This document shows positions 9,948 to 19,422 of a DNA stretch of 52,613 nucleotides, one piece after another. Under the pieces are notes generated by a model that was given only the letters and a program-made list of their open reading frames with translations, had not been told where the DNA came from and did no database searches. Position 1 is the first letter of the stretch; each line of letters starts with the position of its first letter. Position numbers and translations under genes: made by a program. The stretch comes from an uncultured Lewinella sp. (GTDB taxonomy: Bacteria > Bacteroidota > Bacteroidia > Chitinophagales > Saprospiraceae), in assembly GCA_913057785.1 (NCBI GenBank), contig CAJXPD010000035.1:1-52613 (forward strand), written 5' to 3'.

Positions 9948-10748
9948 AGTACGTTTGTTAATATTAATTTTGCAAAGTACTGATGGGGTCTTCTCCCTCC
10001 CGACTCCATCAGCGGGGTTTACTGGGATTTTCAATAACTGGGAATTCATACAGATTACAATTGGATTATAAATGCTCACCTTCATGCAAGGTGTAGTTAT
10101 TACACAATTGATACTATGGTATGGAACTATCGGTAAGCGAAACGAGAGGGTTGGATGCCTGTGTTGTTGATAGCATTTGTTTCCCCCCTGGGTTATCGAC
10201 TGTAACGACAGATGTACAATAGTAAATGCACAGACGCCACAACAACTGCCAGATTATTAATAGTTTATCATGTCAATGGTCAATCACTGGCAGCCAAACG
10301 CTGTAGGGACTTAGCGAACTGTATTTCACTCCTTAGGTGTAAAATTTTGTGTAGTGTCTCCTTCTAAAAGACGACTCCAGAAGTAATGTTAAGCACTATT
10401 CAAAAGGGTGGTTGGTGGATGAGTTGAGTGCTCCTGATTATAAAGGGGGGGGTGGGAATTTTATAATCATGGATAGTGTTTCACTTACCAAATATAAGTC
10501 TTTCTATACTAAATTGCACGGTCTTTCAGTGGATTCACCAGCTTCTCCTATTCTATTTCGTTTAGTTTAATGCGTAGTCAATTGATTATAAAATTAAAAG
10601 CCGCGAAATGCTTCACTACCCCTTTTTTAAATAATTTTTAAGTATATACTTGTTGATGTTTATATGACGATAGGATTCTTAAAAGTAACGGGGAAAGAAG
10701 AGGAAAGTGTTCTAGTGCAGGTTCTAAGTGGCCTGAATGCCCAGTAAA
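9948..10748. other. Long non-coding stretch (about 800 bp)
   Basis: No convincing gene on either strand. It contains an inverted repeat ctgccag/ctggcag (10246-10252 and 10287-10293). It also has a G-rich run ggtggttggtgg (about 10407-10418), and a 9-bp A/T stem (10436-10444 with 10460-10468) whose loop holds eight consecutive G followed by TGGG. The first hundred bases probably hold the promoter of the T9SS cargo gene. The remainder is unexplained. Confidence 0.6.
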
Positions 10749-11693
10749 TTAGGTGGTTCCCATTCCTTTTTCGAAGATTTGTACAAGGAATAAAGCATAG
10801 AACATTAGCAATACTAAGCCTTCCCAACGTGTGATCTTCTTATTGTTTGCCATAATACCAAAGAGGATAGTCATAGCAATCATCATGGGTAGGAAAAAAA
10901 CATTAATAGATTGGGGGATTTCTAAGGGGCCAAAAAAGGAAGGCACAGACATGACGATGTAGGTGTTGAAAATATTTGAACCCAAGACATTACCCACTGC
11001 AATGGATGTTTTTCCTTTCCTGGCAGCATTCAAACTAACAATAACTTCTGGAAGAGAGGTTCCCAGTGCCATGGCTGAAAGTCCAATGACTGTGGAAGGA
11101 ATACCGGCGATTTCTGATAAATTTTTGATGGCTGTTATGGTATATTCTGCACTAAGCCAGACCAGAATACCGCCTACGACCAGGAGCACATAAGCCCTAG
11201 CTGAAGCTTTAGGGTGCTCCACTTTTTCCTTATCTTCATCATCCTCACTTTTGAAAGAGTAGGCCAGAAAAATGATGATGCCAAAAAGAAAGAGAAAGGA
11301 TTCAAAAAGGGAAAAGACGCCGTCATTAAGGGCCAACCAGAGTAGGAAGGCGGAGCCCCAAAGGTAGGGCATATCGATGTGCCAAATGTTGTACTCTAAT
11401 TCAATTTGCTTTACTATAACGGCTACTAGCCCCAATACCAAGGCAATATTGGTAATATTAGAGCCAACAATGTTACTTATTACCAATTCAGATTCTCCCG
11501 CTACAACTGCTGCTACGGAAGCAGCCAATTCCGGCAGGGAAGTACCAAAGGCTACTATAGTTACACCAATGATAAAAGGAGAAATTCCGAGGGAAAGGCC
11601 AATCTCTTCAGCTGAATCTACGAACCAGTCTGATGCTTTCAACAACACCGTCAAGCTAACCACGAAAAGCCCTAAAAATAGTAATACGTCCAT
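10749..11693 (-). CDS. Calcium/sodium antiporter (YrbG/CaxA-type CaCA family)
   Basis: 314 residues with about ten membrane helices. It shows the two inverted alpha-repeats typical of the CaCA superfamily: FGTSLPELAASV with GSNITNIALVLG in the first half, and LGTSLPEVIVSL with GNVLGSNIFNTY in the second. The acidic residues in the GTSLPE motifs bind the cation. A hydrophilic, highly charged loop (KSEDDEDKEKVEHPKASA) joins the halves. It exchanges Ca2+ for Na+ (possibly with K+) across the inner membrane. The gene stands alone with a consensus -7 box upstream. Confidence 0.93.
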   Translation of the reverse strand: MDVLLFLGLFVVSLTVLLKASDWFVDSAEEIGLSLGISPFIIGVTIVAFGTSLPELAASVAAVVAGESELVISNIVGSNITNIALVLGLVAVIVKQIELEYNIWHIDMPYLWGSAFLLWLALNDGVFSLFESFLFLFGIIIFLAYSFKSEDDEDKEKVEHPKASARAYVLLVVGGILVWLSAEYTITAIKNLSEIAGIPSTVIGLSAMALGTSLPEVIVSLNAARKGKTSIAVGNVLGSNIFNTYIVMSVPSFFGPLEIPQSINVFFLPMMIAMTILFGIMANNKKITRWEGLVLLMFYALFLVQIFEKGMGTT

Positions 11694-11733
11694 ATGCTTT
11701 CAGACCATTCCATTCGGAAAAAGTAACATCGGG

Positions 11734-11741
11734 CAAAAGTA
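11734..11741 (-). promoter_or_regulatory. Candidate -7 box for the antiporter gene
   Basis: On the minus strand TACTTTTG matches TAnnTTTG, 40 bases before the antiporter ATG. No clear -33 element. Confidence 0.45.
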
Positions 11742-12202
11742 AGACTTTTTTCCATTCGCACACTTTAATTCATATGAGGGCCCTTATTTTTTTTACTAAA
11801 CGGCAGTTTCCTCCTGCTGAATGGGTTATTTTTATCGCTCAAAGCCTGCTAAAGGTAGATTAAATACCGATCCTTGGAGATAGAATTGCTATTTTTAGCC
11901 CCACCAAGAAACTAAGCTTTCAGCTTGTTTGACAAAGGTTAAATTTGCGTTTTCTTTGGGGAGATTGGATTCGCATAAATAGAAGTAAATGAGTTTATTT
12001 GCTTTTTGTGTAGGGTGAAGCAATATTAAGCCGTTTGTCTTTGTTGAAAGCTATGTATTTCGAATGACTAGATACCCCTGCTAAGTACCAAATTTTGGTA
12101 GCAAAACAATCGCAAGGCTTCACGGGTTATCTACAAGAATATAGAGGTGCCAAGTAGGAGAAGTAAGTAGTATGGGCAGTCACGGATAAAAAACACAATT
12201 CA
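11742..12202. other. Non-coding region upstream of tatC
   Basis: About 460 bp without a supportable gene. A TAAATTTG box occurs at 11940-11947 on the + strand, about 255 bp before the tatC ATG. This would imply a long leader if it is used. No tRNA-like or clear hairpin structure was seen. Confidence 0.45.
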
Positions 12203-13057
12203 ATGCCATTAGATCAAGTAGATGTTGATCGCATAGATGAACAGCAACAGATTATGGAAAAAGAGATGTCATTCTTGGATCACCTGGAGGAACTGCGATG
12301 GCATATCATGCGTTCCCTTGGCGCTATTGCCGTTGTAGGGATCTTGATCTTCGTTTTTCACAACTACTTTTTTGATGCTGTAATTTTTGGACCTACCCAA
12401 TCGGACTTTGTCTCTTATCGCATGTTTTGCGAAGCCTCACATGCCATGGGCTTAGGAGATAGTATGTGTTTTGAATTTGAGGACTATCAGCTACAAGCGA
12501 TCAAATTTGCAGAGACTTTTATCACGACCATCAAGGTTTCCTTTATCATGGGCTTTGTGTTTGCCTTTCCTTATGTATTCTGGGAAGTTTGGGCCTTTAT
12601 CAGGCCAGGGCTTTATCCTAAGGAGAGAAAAGCAGCTAGAGGTATTGTCTTTGTTTGTTCTATGCTATTCATATTGGGCGTTTTATTCGGTTATTTCATC
12701 ATCGCCCCATTTGCTACCAACTTCTTGATGAACTTTACTTTACCGGGAGTGGATAACTCTCCGACATTGCAATCGTATACCGGCTTTCTGGTGATGTTTA
12801 CGCTCCCTACCGGCCTGGTTTTTGAATTGCCCATTGTGGTTTATTTCTTATCCAAAGTGGGACTAGTGACACCACAAGCCATGCGTAAGTACCGAAAGCA
12901 CTCTATCATAGGTATTCTACTCTTGGCTGCAGTAATTACGCCTCCGGATGTAATTACTCAGTTTCTAATTGGTATACCCTTATTTATCCTCTATGAATTA
13001 AGTATTTTTGTGTCGGCTAGGGCCAATAAGCAGTATGAGGCTGAATTAGATGACTAA
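12203..13057 (+). CDS. tatC: Twin-arginine translocase subunit TatC
   Basis: 284 residues with six membrane helices. After a 22-residue leader comes the family start MSFLDHLEELRWHIMRS, in which the conserved Glu and Arg help form the twin-arginine signal-peptide site. Other TatC hallmarks are FVFAFPYVFWEVWAFIRPGL and KERKAA, then FELPIVVYFLSKVGLV and AVITPPDVITQ. TatC is the receptor of the pathway that exports folded proteins. It has an internal extension (about residues 70-95, containing two Cys) compared with short TatC proteins. No tatA or tatB homologue is visible next to it. A likely Tat client, the dipeptidase at 48714, lies elsewhere in the window. Confidence 0.95.
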   Translation: MPLDQVDVDRIDEQQQIMEKEMSFLDHLEELRWHIMRSLGAIAVVGILIFVFHNYFFDAVIFGPTQSDFVSYRMFCEASHAMGLGDSMCFEFEDYQLQAIKFAETFITTIKVSFIMGFVFAFPYVFWEVWAFIRPGLYPKERKAARGIVFVCSMLFILGVLFGYFIIAPFATNFLMNFTLPGVDNSPTLQSYTGFLVMFTLPTGLVFELPIVVYFLSKVGLVTPQAMRKYRKHSIIGILLLAAVITPPDVITQFLIGIPLFILYELSIFVSARANKQYEAELDD

Positions 13058-13119
13058 CAAGTGGTGGAGCTAGGTCTGAGAGGACTTAGATGATACGCTT
13101 TGATTCGTAGCAGTACATT

Positions 13120-13566
13120 ATGGAAAGATTATCTTCAAACTTAACTTTATTCTTTAAGTTTTTCGTCCCTGTATTCTGGATCGTATTCTTCGGTGCTTTC
13201 ACAGTCGCTGTTTTTGCGTACAAAAATGAGTTTTACGGAGAGATACCTGGACGTCCCCTTCGCATCGGTTCTGTGATCTTCTTTGTCAGTGGTTTGATCA
13301 TGTTCTTCTTAACTACTATGCGCCTAAAACGTGTAGAGGGCAATTCAGAACATTTGATCATCACGGATTACTTCAAGACCTTTAGATATGCTCACGCCGG
13401 AATCGATAAGATCACCGAAAGCAAGTTTGCCTTCCTAAAATTGGTAACCATCCATTTAAAGGAAAAGGGGAGCTTCGGGATCAAGATTCCCTTTATCGCC
13501 AGCGCTAGCCGCTATGAAGAATTCATGAGGAATGCTGGCGCGCACTTGCCAAGAGAAAAAGCTTAA
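13120..13566 (+). CDS. Small two-helix membrane protein, unknown function
   Basis: 148 residues. Two membrane helices (about 12-32 and 48-66) are followed by a beta-rich cytoplasmic-type domain of about 75 residues (LIITDYFKTFRYAHAGIDKITESK...KIPFIAS). That pattern looks like the small PH-like membrane proteins, but no motif is decisive. It follows tatC by 62 bp on the same strand and may be cotranscribed. Its stop codon shares bases TTAA with the stop of the convergent oxidoreductase gene (overlap 13563-13566). Function unknown. Confidence 0.75.
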   Translation: MERLSSNLTLFFKFFVPVFWIVFFGAFTVAVFAYKNEFYGEIPGRPLRIGSVIFFVSGLIMFFLTTMRLKRVEGNSEHLIITDYFKTFRYAHAGIDKITESKFAFLKLVTIHLKEKGSFGIKIPFIASASRYEEFMRNAGAHLPREKA

Positions 13567-16508
13567 CCTTTATTTTCTAAGGCCTGCCAAAGGACCTCTA
13601 CTGGGTGTAAGGCCTTTCGCGCTGTGCCGTCAGCAATCTGATGGCGACAGCTGGTTCCTGCTGCCGCAATGATTGCATTGGGCTGTGCCGCTTTTACTGC
13701 TGGGAATAAAACCATTCCACCAATTTTCATACTGACCTCATAGTGCTCCTTTTCGTAGCCGAAAGATCCTGCCATGCCACAGCATCCTGATGGAATAACC
13801 TCTACGGTATACTTTGAGGGTAGTGAAAGGAGTTTAGCTGTATCTCCGAGGTCCGCCAAGGCCTTCTGGTGGCAATGTCCATGTAGTAGGATATGCTGGG
13901 CTGCGGAGCTGAATTGTTCTGATTGGATTCTGCCGGCTTGAGCTTCTCGGTATAGGAATTCATCAATGAGCAGGGTATGATTGGCTAATCGCCGAGCTTC
14001 AGCTTGATTGGATCGTTCAACTAATCTAGGGTATTCGTCCCTGAAGCTGAGAATAGCCGAAGGTTCAATACCGATTAGTGGTACCTCTTCGCTAATCAAT
14101 GATTGGAAGATAGCCACATTCTGCTTGGCGAATTTTTGAGCTTGGACAAGTAAGCCTTTCGAAAGGTGTGCTCTCCCGCTTTCAGCGTGATCAACCCACT
14201 TCACCGTATAGCCTAGTGCGTGTAGGAGTTTTACTGAAGTTATACCAATATGTGGATCATTGTAATTGGTGAATTCATCGCAAAAGATGTAGACCTCTCC
14301 TGTGAGCGGAGAAGGTTGCTTCCATTGGGAATAGGTTCGATGAAGCCATTGTTTCAAGGTAGTCTTTCCTAGGGGAGGGAGCGCGCGTTTTGAGGCAATG
14401 CCTAAACTTGATTTAATGACCAAACTGGTCAACTTGTTGCCCAGGAAGAAATTGGTTATGGTCGGTATTTTCGCCCCAAGTCGATTGATGGAGTTAATGT
14501 TGGCAAAAGCTCGGGCACGCCAAGGAACGCCATGACTTTGGTAATATTGGTGTAGAAATTCGGCTTTTAGACTCGACATATCGACATTGGAAGGGCATTC
14601 AGAGGTACAGCCTTTGCAAGAGAGACAAAGGTCCATGACTTCGTAAATCTCTTCATGGCCGAAAGGATTGGGTTGTTGGTCTTGGGTGAGAAATTCACGC
14701 AAAGTGTTAGCTCGGGCTCGGGTAGTGTCCTTTTCATTCCTCGTGGCTTGATAACTAGGGCACATGGTCCCTCCGGACAACGGCAGCTTTCTGCAATCTC
14801 CAGAGCCGTTACACTTTTCCGCCAGACGAAGAATGCCGCCCGTTTCAGAGAAATCCATCAAGGTATCAATCTTCGGTTCCGCCCGATCCGGCTCGTAGCG
14901 TAAGGAGGTATTCATCGGTTCAGCGTCGACGATTTTGCCTGGGTTGAAGATGCCTTTGGGGTCCCAAGTATGTTTGATTCGTCGAAATAGGGCGTAATTC
15001 TCTTCCCCAACCATTAATGGGATGAAAGCGGCTCTGACTCGTCCATCCCCGTGTTCTCCACTTAATGATCCTTGGTAGCGCTTCACCAATTCCGCGGAAG
15101 CTTTACTGATGTCGTAGAACTGCTGTACATCTTCCGATTTTTTCAGGTCCAGGATGGGACGGAGGTGGATTTCGCCTGCTCCTGCATGTGCATAGTACAC
15201 CGATCGCTGCCCAAAGCCCTCCATGATGGCAGAAAAATCAGCGATATAATTAGCTAGATCCGTTATGGCAACAGCCGTGTCCTCAATGCAAGCCACGGCT
15301 TTTTTATCACCAGGAATATTGGCTAGGAGTCCTAGCCCCGCCTTTCGCAATTCCCAGACGCTGCTGGTACGTGGCGGACGAACCTTAGGAAAGGCATACC
15401 CAAAGCCCTGCTCCTGGAGCGCCTTGATTAGCACATCGGCTTTCGCCTCAGCCTCCTCCGCTTTCACACCTCTAAATTCGATCATCAAGATCGCTGCTGG
15501 ATCGCCTTCAACGAAGAATCGGTTCTTACTTTGTTCAATATTATCTTTCGTACAGTCCAGGATGACTTTATCCATTAATTCGCAAGCAGTCGGACCAAAC
15601 TGCATGGTCAATTGCGTAGCTTTTAGGCTTTCATCAATGCTGTTGAAGTGAGCTGCAACTACAATGTCATGTGGCTCAGGTAGGGGATCGATATGGAGTT
15701 TGATCTCTGTGGTAAAAGCCAAAGTGCCTTCACTGCCACACAGCAATTTGCAGAAGTTAAAAGCTTCTCCATCAGGAGTGAAGCTCTCCGTCTCTAGTAA
15801 AACATCCACCGCATAGCCAGTATTACGTCTTTGAATGCTGGACTTGGGGAATTCTGCTTTGATCGAGTCTTGCAGGCTAGTTTGTTCGAGTTCCGTTTTG
15901 ATTTGGCGATATACCTCTCCTTCTAGACCGGGAGCCTCTAATTTTTCCTGAAATTGTTCTGGGGTAAGTGCTGAAAATTCGATTTTACTTCCATCGCTAA
16001 GCAGGGTGTTCAAAGAAATGACGTGATCTCTGGTAGACCCATAGACAATGGAAGTGGAACCACAGGAATTATTTCCCACCATTCCTCCGATCATACAGCG
16101 ATTAGCCGTGGAGGTGTTGGGCCCGAACCAAAAACCATGCGGCCTTAGGAATACATTGAGCTCATCTCTAATTACACCCGGCTGTACTCGAACCCAGCCT
16201 TCTTCAGTATTCAGCTCCAAGATTTTCGTAAAATACTTGGAAACGTCTACTACAATCCCTTCACCGACACATTGGCCAGCGAGAGACGTGCCGGCCGTAC
16301 GAGGAATCAAGGAGACCCCTTCTTCCAAGGCAAATTGAATCAACAACTGTAGGTCATGGATGTCCTTGGGTAGAGCTACGGCTAACGGTAGTTCTCGGTA
16401 TACAGAGGCATCAGTAGCGTATAAAGTACGCATTAGGCTATCGTAAAAAAGTTCTCCCTTTAGTTTGCCTGAAAGTTTGGCTAGTTGATGCTGTAGCTTT
16501 GCGTCCAT
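13563..16508 (-). CDS. FAD-binding and 4Fe-4S oxidoreductase (YdiJ/D-2-hydroxyacid dehydrogenase type)
   Basis: 981 residues with the fused layout of FAD oxidase plus Fe-S/CCG reductase. Residues 40-200 form the PCMH FAD domain (LIPRTAGTSLAGQ, GGMVGNNSCGSTS, YGSTRDHV). Residues 250-530 form the FAD-oxidase C-terminal domain (LCGSEGTLAF, YAHAGAGEIHLRP, SGEHGDGRVR). Residues 560-660 hold Fe-S cysteines, including CLSCKGCTSECP. The end has CCG-type segments (HGHCHQKAL and IPSGCCGMAGSFGYE). Proteins with this architecture oxidise D-2-hydroxy acids such as D-lactate or D-2-hydroxyglutarate and pass electrons to the chain; which substrate applies here cannot be read. There is no signal peptide. The 3' end overlaps the + strand gene by four bases. 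Confidence 0.88.
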   Translation of the reverse strand: MDAKLQHQLAKLSGKLKGELFYDSLMRTLYATDASVYRELPLAVALPKDIHDLQLLIQFALEEGVSLIPRTAGTSLAGQCVGEGIVVDVSKYFTKILELNTEEGWVRVQPGVIRDELNVFLRPHGFWFGPNTSTANRCMIGGMVGNNSCGSTSIVYGSTRDHVISLNTLLSDGSKIEFSALTPEQFQEKLEAPGLEGEVYRQIKTELEQTSLQDSIKAEFPKSSIQRRNTGYAVDVLLETESFTPDGEAFNFCKLLCGSEGTLAFTTEIKLHIDPLPEPHDIVVAAHFNSIDESLKATQLTMQFGPTACELMDKVILDCTKDNIEQSKNRFFVEGDPAAILMIEFRGVKAEEAEAKADVLIKALQEQGFGYAFPKVRPPRTSSVWELRKAGLGLLANIPGDKKAVACIEDTAVAITDLANYIADFSAIMEGFGQRSVYYAHAGAGEIHLRPILDLKKSEDVQQFYDISKASAELVKRYQGSLSGEHGDGRVRAAFIPLMVGEENYALFRRIKHTWDPKGIFNPGKIVDAEPMNTSLRYEPDRAEPKIDTLMDFSETGGILRLAEKCNGSGDCRKLPLSGGTMCPSYQATRNEKDTTRARANTLREFLTQDQQPNPFGHEEIYEVMDLCLSCKGCTSECPSNVDMSSLKAEFLHQYYQSHGVPWRARAFANINSINRLGAKIPTITNFFLGNKLTSLVIKSSLGIASKRALPPLGKTTLKQWLHRTYSQWKQPSPLTGEVYIFCDEFTNYNDPHIGITSVKLLHALGYTVKWVDHAESGRAHLSKGLLVQAQKFAKQNVAIFQSLISEEVPLIGIEPSAILSFRDEYPRLVERSNQAEARRLANHTLLIDEFLYREAQAGRIQSEQFSSAAQHILLHGHCHQKALADLGDTAKLLSLPSKYTVEVIPSGCCGMAGSFGYEKEHYEVSMKIGGMVLFPAVKAAQPNAIIAAAGTSCRHQIADGTARKALHPVEVLWQALENKG

Positions 16509-16546
16509 GGAAGTATTTTAGTTAAAATCGGGCATGCAAGGGGATG

Positions 16547-17422
16547 TCAACCGTGAAATCGAGGTTCTATCTTACCTTTTATACCGGTTTCTACCCGGAA
16601 AGTATAACCAGCTAGGGGGTAAGTTTTACGTTGTTGCGCATCTAGGTCGCGGCGGGAGGTGGTAATGAACAAGGTCTGCAAATTCTCTCCGCCAAAACAA
16701 CAACTGGTCGTATGCGGGGCAGGTACTACAATCTCTTCAATTTGATTCCCAGCGGAGTCATAGTGAATCACTTTGCCCAAGCCATAAAAGGCTATCCAGA
16801 AGCCATCTTCTGAGTCCGTACACATCCCGTCCGGGTAAATGGTTTTAGGAAACTCAATGTAGCGTTTTCGACTGGATATGAGTCCAGTCGCAGGATCATA
16901 ATCATAGGCAAATACACAGTGTTGGAGCGTATCGATCATGTAAAACTGATCCCCTGTCTTATTCCATGCCATTCCGTTGGTGATGTAGAGATCGTGTTCC
17001 AACGTCTCCCAACTCTGATCCGACGCTAAGGAGAAAAGTTTACCCAAACAACTCACTTCATCATAAGCCATAGTGCCCGCCAAAAATCGACCAAAGGGGT
17101 CAACCGCACCATCATTAAAGCGCACGAGAGCGTTCTCCTGTTCGGGGGAAGGCTCTATCAGTTGAAGCTGTTGACTTTGTTCATCATACAAGCCAAATCC
17201 ATCACGTACACCCATGACGATGCCTCCTTTTTCCCGAAGCGCTAGGACACCTAGGTCTTGTCCTACCACAAAGGTCGCGGCATTTCCAGTCAGCATGTTC
17301 CCTTTGTAATATTGTCCTTCTGGAATGTCTACCCAATATAGTTCTTGCAGGATCTCATCCCAAACGGGCCCTTCACCATGCGTGGCTTGAATGTCGAAAA
17401 TGGGTTCGGGTGTTAAACTCAT
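16547..17422 (-). CDS. SMP-30/gluconolactonase family lactonase
   Basis: 291 residues from the ATG at 17422, chosen because it overlaps the upstream SDR stop as ATGA and because the family fold starts just after it (IFDIQATHGEGPVWDE). The six-bladed propeller shows the expected metal ligands: Glu in HGEGPVWD, Asn in ITNGMAWN, and Asp in the YPDGM/DSEDGFW region. Members hydrolyse sugar lactones such as gluconolactone or arabinonolactone. Coupling with an SDR dehydrogenase suggests a two-step oxidation: sugar to lactone by the SDR, then lactone to aldonic acid. The pathway sugar is not identified. The protein has no signal peptide, so it acts in the cytoplasm. Confidence 0.9.
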   Translation of the reverse strand: MSLTPEPIFDIQATHGEGPVWDEILQELYWVDIPEGQYYKGNMLTGNAATFVVGQDLGVLALREKGGIVMGVRDGFGLYDEQSQQLQLIEPSPEQENALVRFNDGAVDPFGRFLAGTMAYDEVSCLGKLFSLASDQSWETLEHDLYITNGMAWNKTGDQFYMIDTLQHCVFAYDYDPATGLISSRKRYIEFPKTIYPDGMCTDSEDGFWIAFYGLGKVIHYDSAGNQIEEIVVPAPHTTSCCFGGENLQTLFITTSRRDLDAQQRKTYPLAGYTFRVETGIKGKIEPRFHG

Positions 17423-18201
17423 GTAGTTGTATTTGTAGGTACCGGAGGGGGACTGGTTGCGGTCCATCCCCCGTCCACGATTATCGTTTGTCCTGTGATC
17501 TGACTGGATTGTGGAGCTAATAGAAATAAAGCAGCATGCGCAATGTCCTGCGTATTGGCGGGGCGATTGGTAGGCGTAATTCGCTCCCATTGTTGGCTGA
17601 AATCTCCGCCATCTATTGCGTTGGTACGTTCAGTCAGTGTAGCTCCTGGAGAGATGGCGTTGACTGTGATGCCGTGCGGAGCCAATTCAACACCAAGTGT
17701 TTTCGCTAGAAACCGAATAGCAGCTTTGGACATGCCATAGGCGGTCAGTTCGGGATGATACTGATGCCCAGTTACAGAGGACATCAGCAGGATGCGCCCG
17801 CCCTGCCCTTGGCGAATCATTTCCTTGGCTGCCTTCTGAATGAGAAAAAAGGTGCCTCTCAGGTTGAGGTTGATAAGCTGTTGAAATCGATCGGGGGTGT
17901 AATCCAAAAAGTCGCCATAGGTGGTTATGCCGGCGTTAGCGATGGCTAAATCCAGCTTTCCAAAGGTTTCCACGGCTTCATTGACCATTTCTTGGATATA
18001 GGCCACATCTCCTGCATCGCCCACTGTGGCTAGGCAACGCCCCCCGAGGTTGCGAATCTTAGCGGCAGCAGCGATAGCAGCCTGCTCATCTTGATCATTG
18101 AGTAGAATTATGGCTCCCTGTTTGGCCAATTGATGAGCTATTTCGAAGCCAATACCGATTCCAGCACCAGTGACAATGGCGACCTTGTTGTTAAAGTTCA
18201 T
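17419..18201 (-). CDS. Short-chain dehydrogenase/reductase
   Basis: 260 residues, classical SDR. The NAD(P)-binding motif is TGAGIGIG (11-18), followed by NAG (89-91), and the catalytic set Ser142, Tyr155 and Lys159 (YGMSK). The C-terminus has the ISPGATLTERT and IVDGGW motifs usual in sugar and ring-type SDRs. The acidic residue after the second strand (LLNDQDE, Asp36) favours NAD over NADP. Its stop overlaps the start of the lactonase gene by four bases (ATGA), so the two are translationally coupled. It probably makes the lactone that the neighbour hydrolyses; the substrate is unknown. Confidence 0.9.
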   Translation of the reverse strand: MNFNNKVAIVTGAGIGIGFEIAHQLAKQGAIILLNDQDEQAAIAAAAKIRNLGGRCLATVGDAGDVAYIQEMVNEAVETFGKLDLAIANAGITTYGDFLDYTPDRFQQLINLNLRGTFFLIQKAAKEMIRQGQGGRILLMSSVTGHQYHPELTAYGMSKAAIRFLAKTLGVELAPHGITVNAISPGATLTERTNAIDGGDFSQQWERITPTNRPANTQDIAHAALFLLAPQSSQITGQTIIVDGGWTATSPPPVPTNTTT

Positions 18202-18319
18202 TTCGTTTGTTTGAGCCCTGGAATATCCAGTAGATAGCTCAAATATCAGAAATAATAAGTGGAATCCTTCAGGAATCCCAAAGGAAGTGAGCTGGTTGGG
18301 CAGGATAATTCAATGACAA

Positions 18320-19366
18320 TTATTTCTCTTCATCTAAGATCCCCGTTACACGAATCTCAACCCTTCGATTTTGCTGCTGTTCGCCTGCGGATCGGGCTTT
18401 GGGGAAACGCATTTTCCAGTTGCCGTATCCCTTGAAGGAAATGCGCTTAGGGTCAACTTCATTGGCTAGGAGGTAGTCAAAAATGACCTTGGCTCTATCC
18501 CGTGACAATTCGTAGTGCCAGGATTCTCTGGAAACCGGCGGCTGGTTGGGGCGATTGATATGACCTCCGATCTCAATGACTAGATCCGGATTCATTTTCA
18601 TAAAACCGTAAACCATGGGTAGAATGCGCTCTGATTCTCGAAGTAACACAGCTTTGTTCCCAACAAAAAGTAGATCTGGAATATCAGCCACTTTACCCGG
18701 AGCTGCTTGCGGCAAGGCCATGTGCAGCATGATGTCTGCCCGAGTTTTGAGGGTCTTACTTTTGAGAAAGTAGCCTTTGGAAAGTATGTCAATGGTGATC
18801 ACCTTTTGGTCAGGAACGACATGCTTAAAGGTACCATCTGGTTCTGTTTGGAAACTGTCTTCATATTCTTCGCCTCGGAGGCGTAATTCGGCGGGAATCC
18901 CTTCTCCTGTTTCCTCGTCTCGGATTTGTCCAGTGAGATAAGTCATGGGCTTACTGATGTAGCAATCAATAGTAACCCGGCGGTTTTGCTGCCTCCCTTC
19001 CTCCGTACTATTGTCTGCCTCGGGGATGCTTTCCCCAAAGGTTTCAATTACTAGAGCTTCCTCTGGAATCCCTAGTTCCATCAGCCCATTTAGCACGCTG
19101 TTGGCTCTTCGGTCTGATAAACCTTGATTGGAGTCATCTGTACCAATGGAATCGGTGTGAGCGGTTAAATGAATTTTGGAGCTTGGGTTTTCAGTAAAGA
19201 AATCGGACACCTCGCTCAACACATTGCCTGAGTCCTCTTGCCATTGATCCTGCCCTAGGTCAAAATAGATTCGATAAGACTGTACTAAGATGAGAGAATC
19301 GAAGGACATCTGTCCATTCAATAGCAAAGGAAGGGCGGTCAATAGCGTCAAGAAAAGGCGTCGCAT
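18320..19366 (-). CDS. Outer-membrane/periplasmic protein with two OmpA-like domains
   Basis: 348 residues with a signal peptide (about 1-19, MRRLFLTLLTALPLLLNGQ). An N-terminal OmpA-like peptidoglycan-binding domain (about 28-133) carries THTDSIGT-type spacing (HLTAHTDSIGTDD) and RRANSVLNGLMELG and ends QQNRRVTIDC. A middle segment (about 138-215) looks like a carboxypeptidase-regulatory beta-sandwich (LTGQIRDEETGEGIPAELRL). A second OmpA domain (about 225-345) includes IEIGGHINRP, SRDRAKVIFDYLL and QQQNRRVEIR. Two peptidoglycan-binding domains flanking a sandwich suggest a linker between wall and outer membrane. It is a single gene 57 bp upstream of the seven-helix membrane gene on the same strand. 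Confidence 0.85.
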   Translation of the reverse strand: MRRLFLTLLTALPLLLNGQMSFDSLILVQSYRIYFDLGQDQWQEDSGNVLSEVSDFFTENPSSKIHLTAHTDSIGTDDSNQGLSDRRANSVLNGLMELGIPEEALVIETFGESIPEADNSTEEGRQQNRRVTIDCYISKPMTYLTGQIRDEETGEGIPAELRLRGEEYEDSFQTEPDGTFKHVVPDQKVITIDILSKGYFLKSKTLKTRADIMLHMALPQAAPGKVADIPDLLFVGNKAVLLRESERILPMVYGFMKMNPDLVIEIGGHINRPNQPPVSRESWHYELSRDRAKVIFDYLLANEVDPKRISFKGYGNWKMRFPKARSAGEQQQNRRVEIRVTGILDEEK

Positions 19367-19422
19367 GTGTTAAGGTTTGGTAACTTAATCTACTACTATG
19401 TGGTTTGAAAGTACTAAATGTC

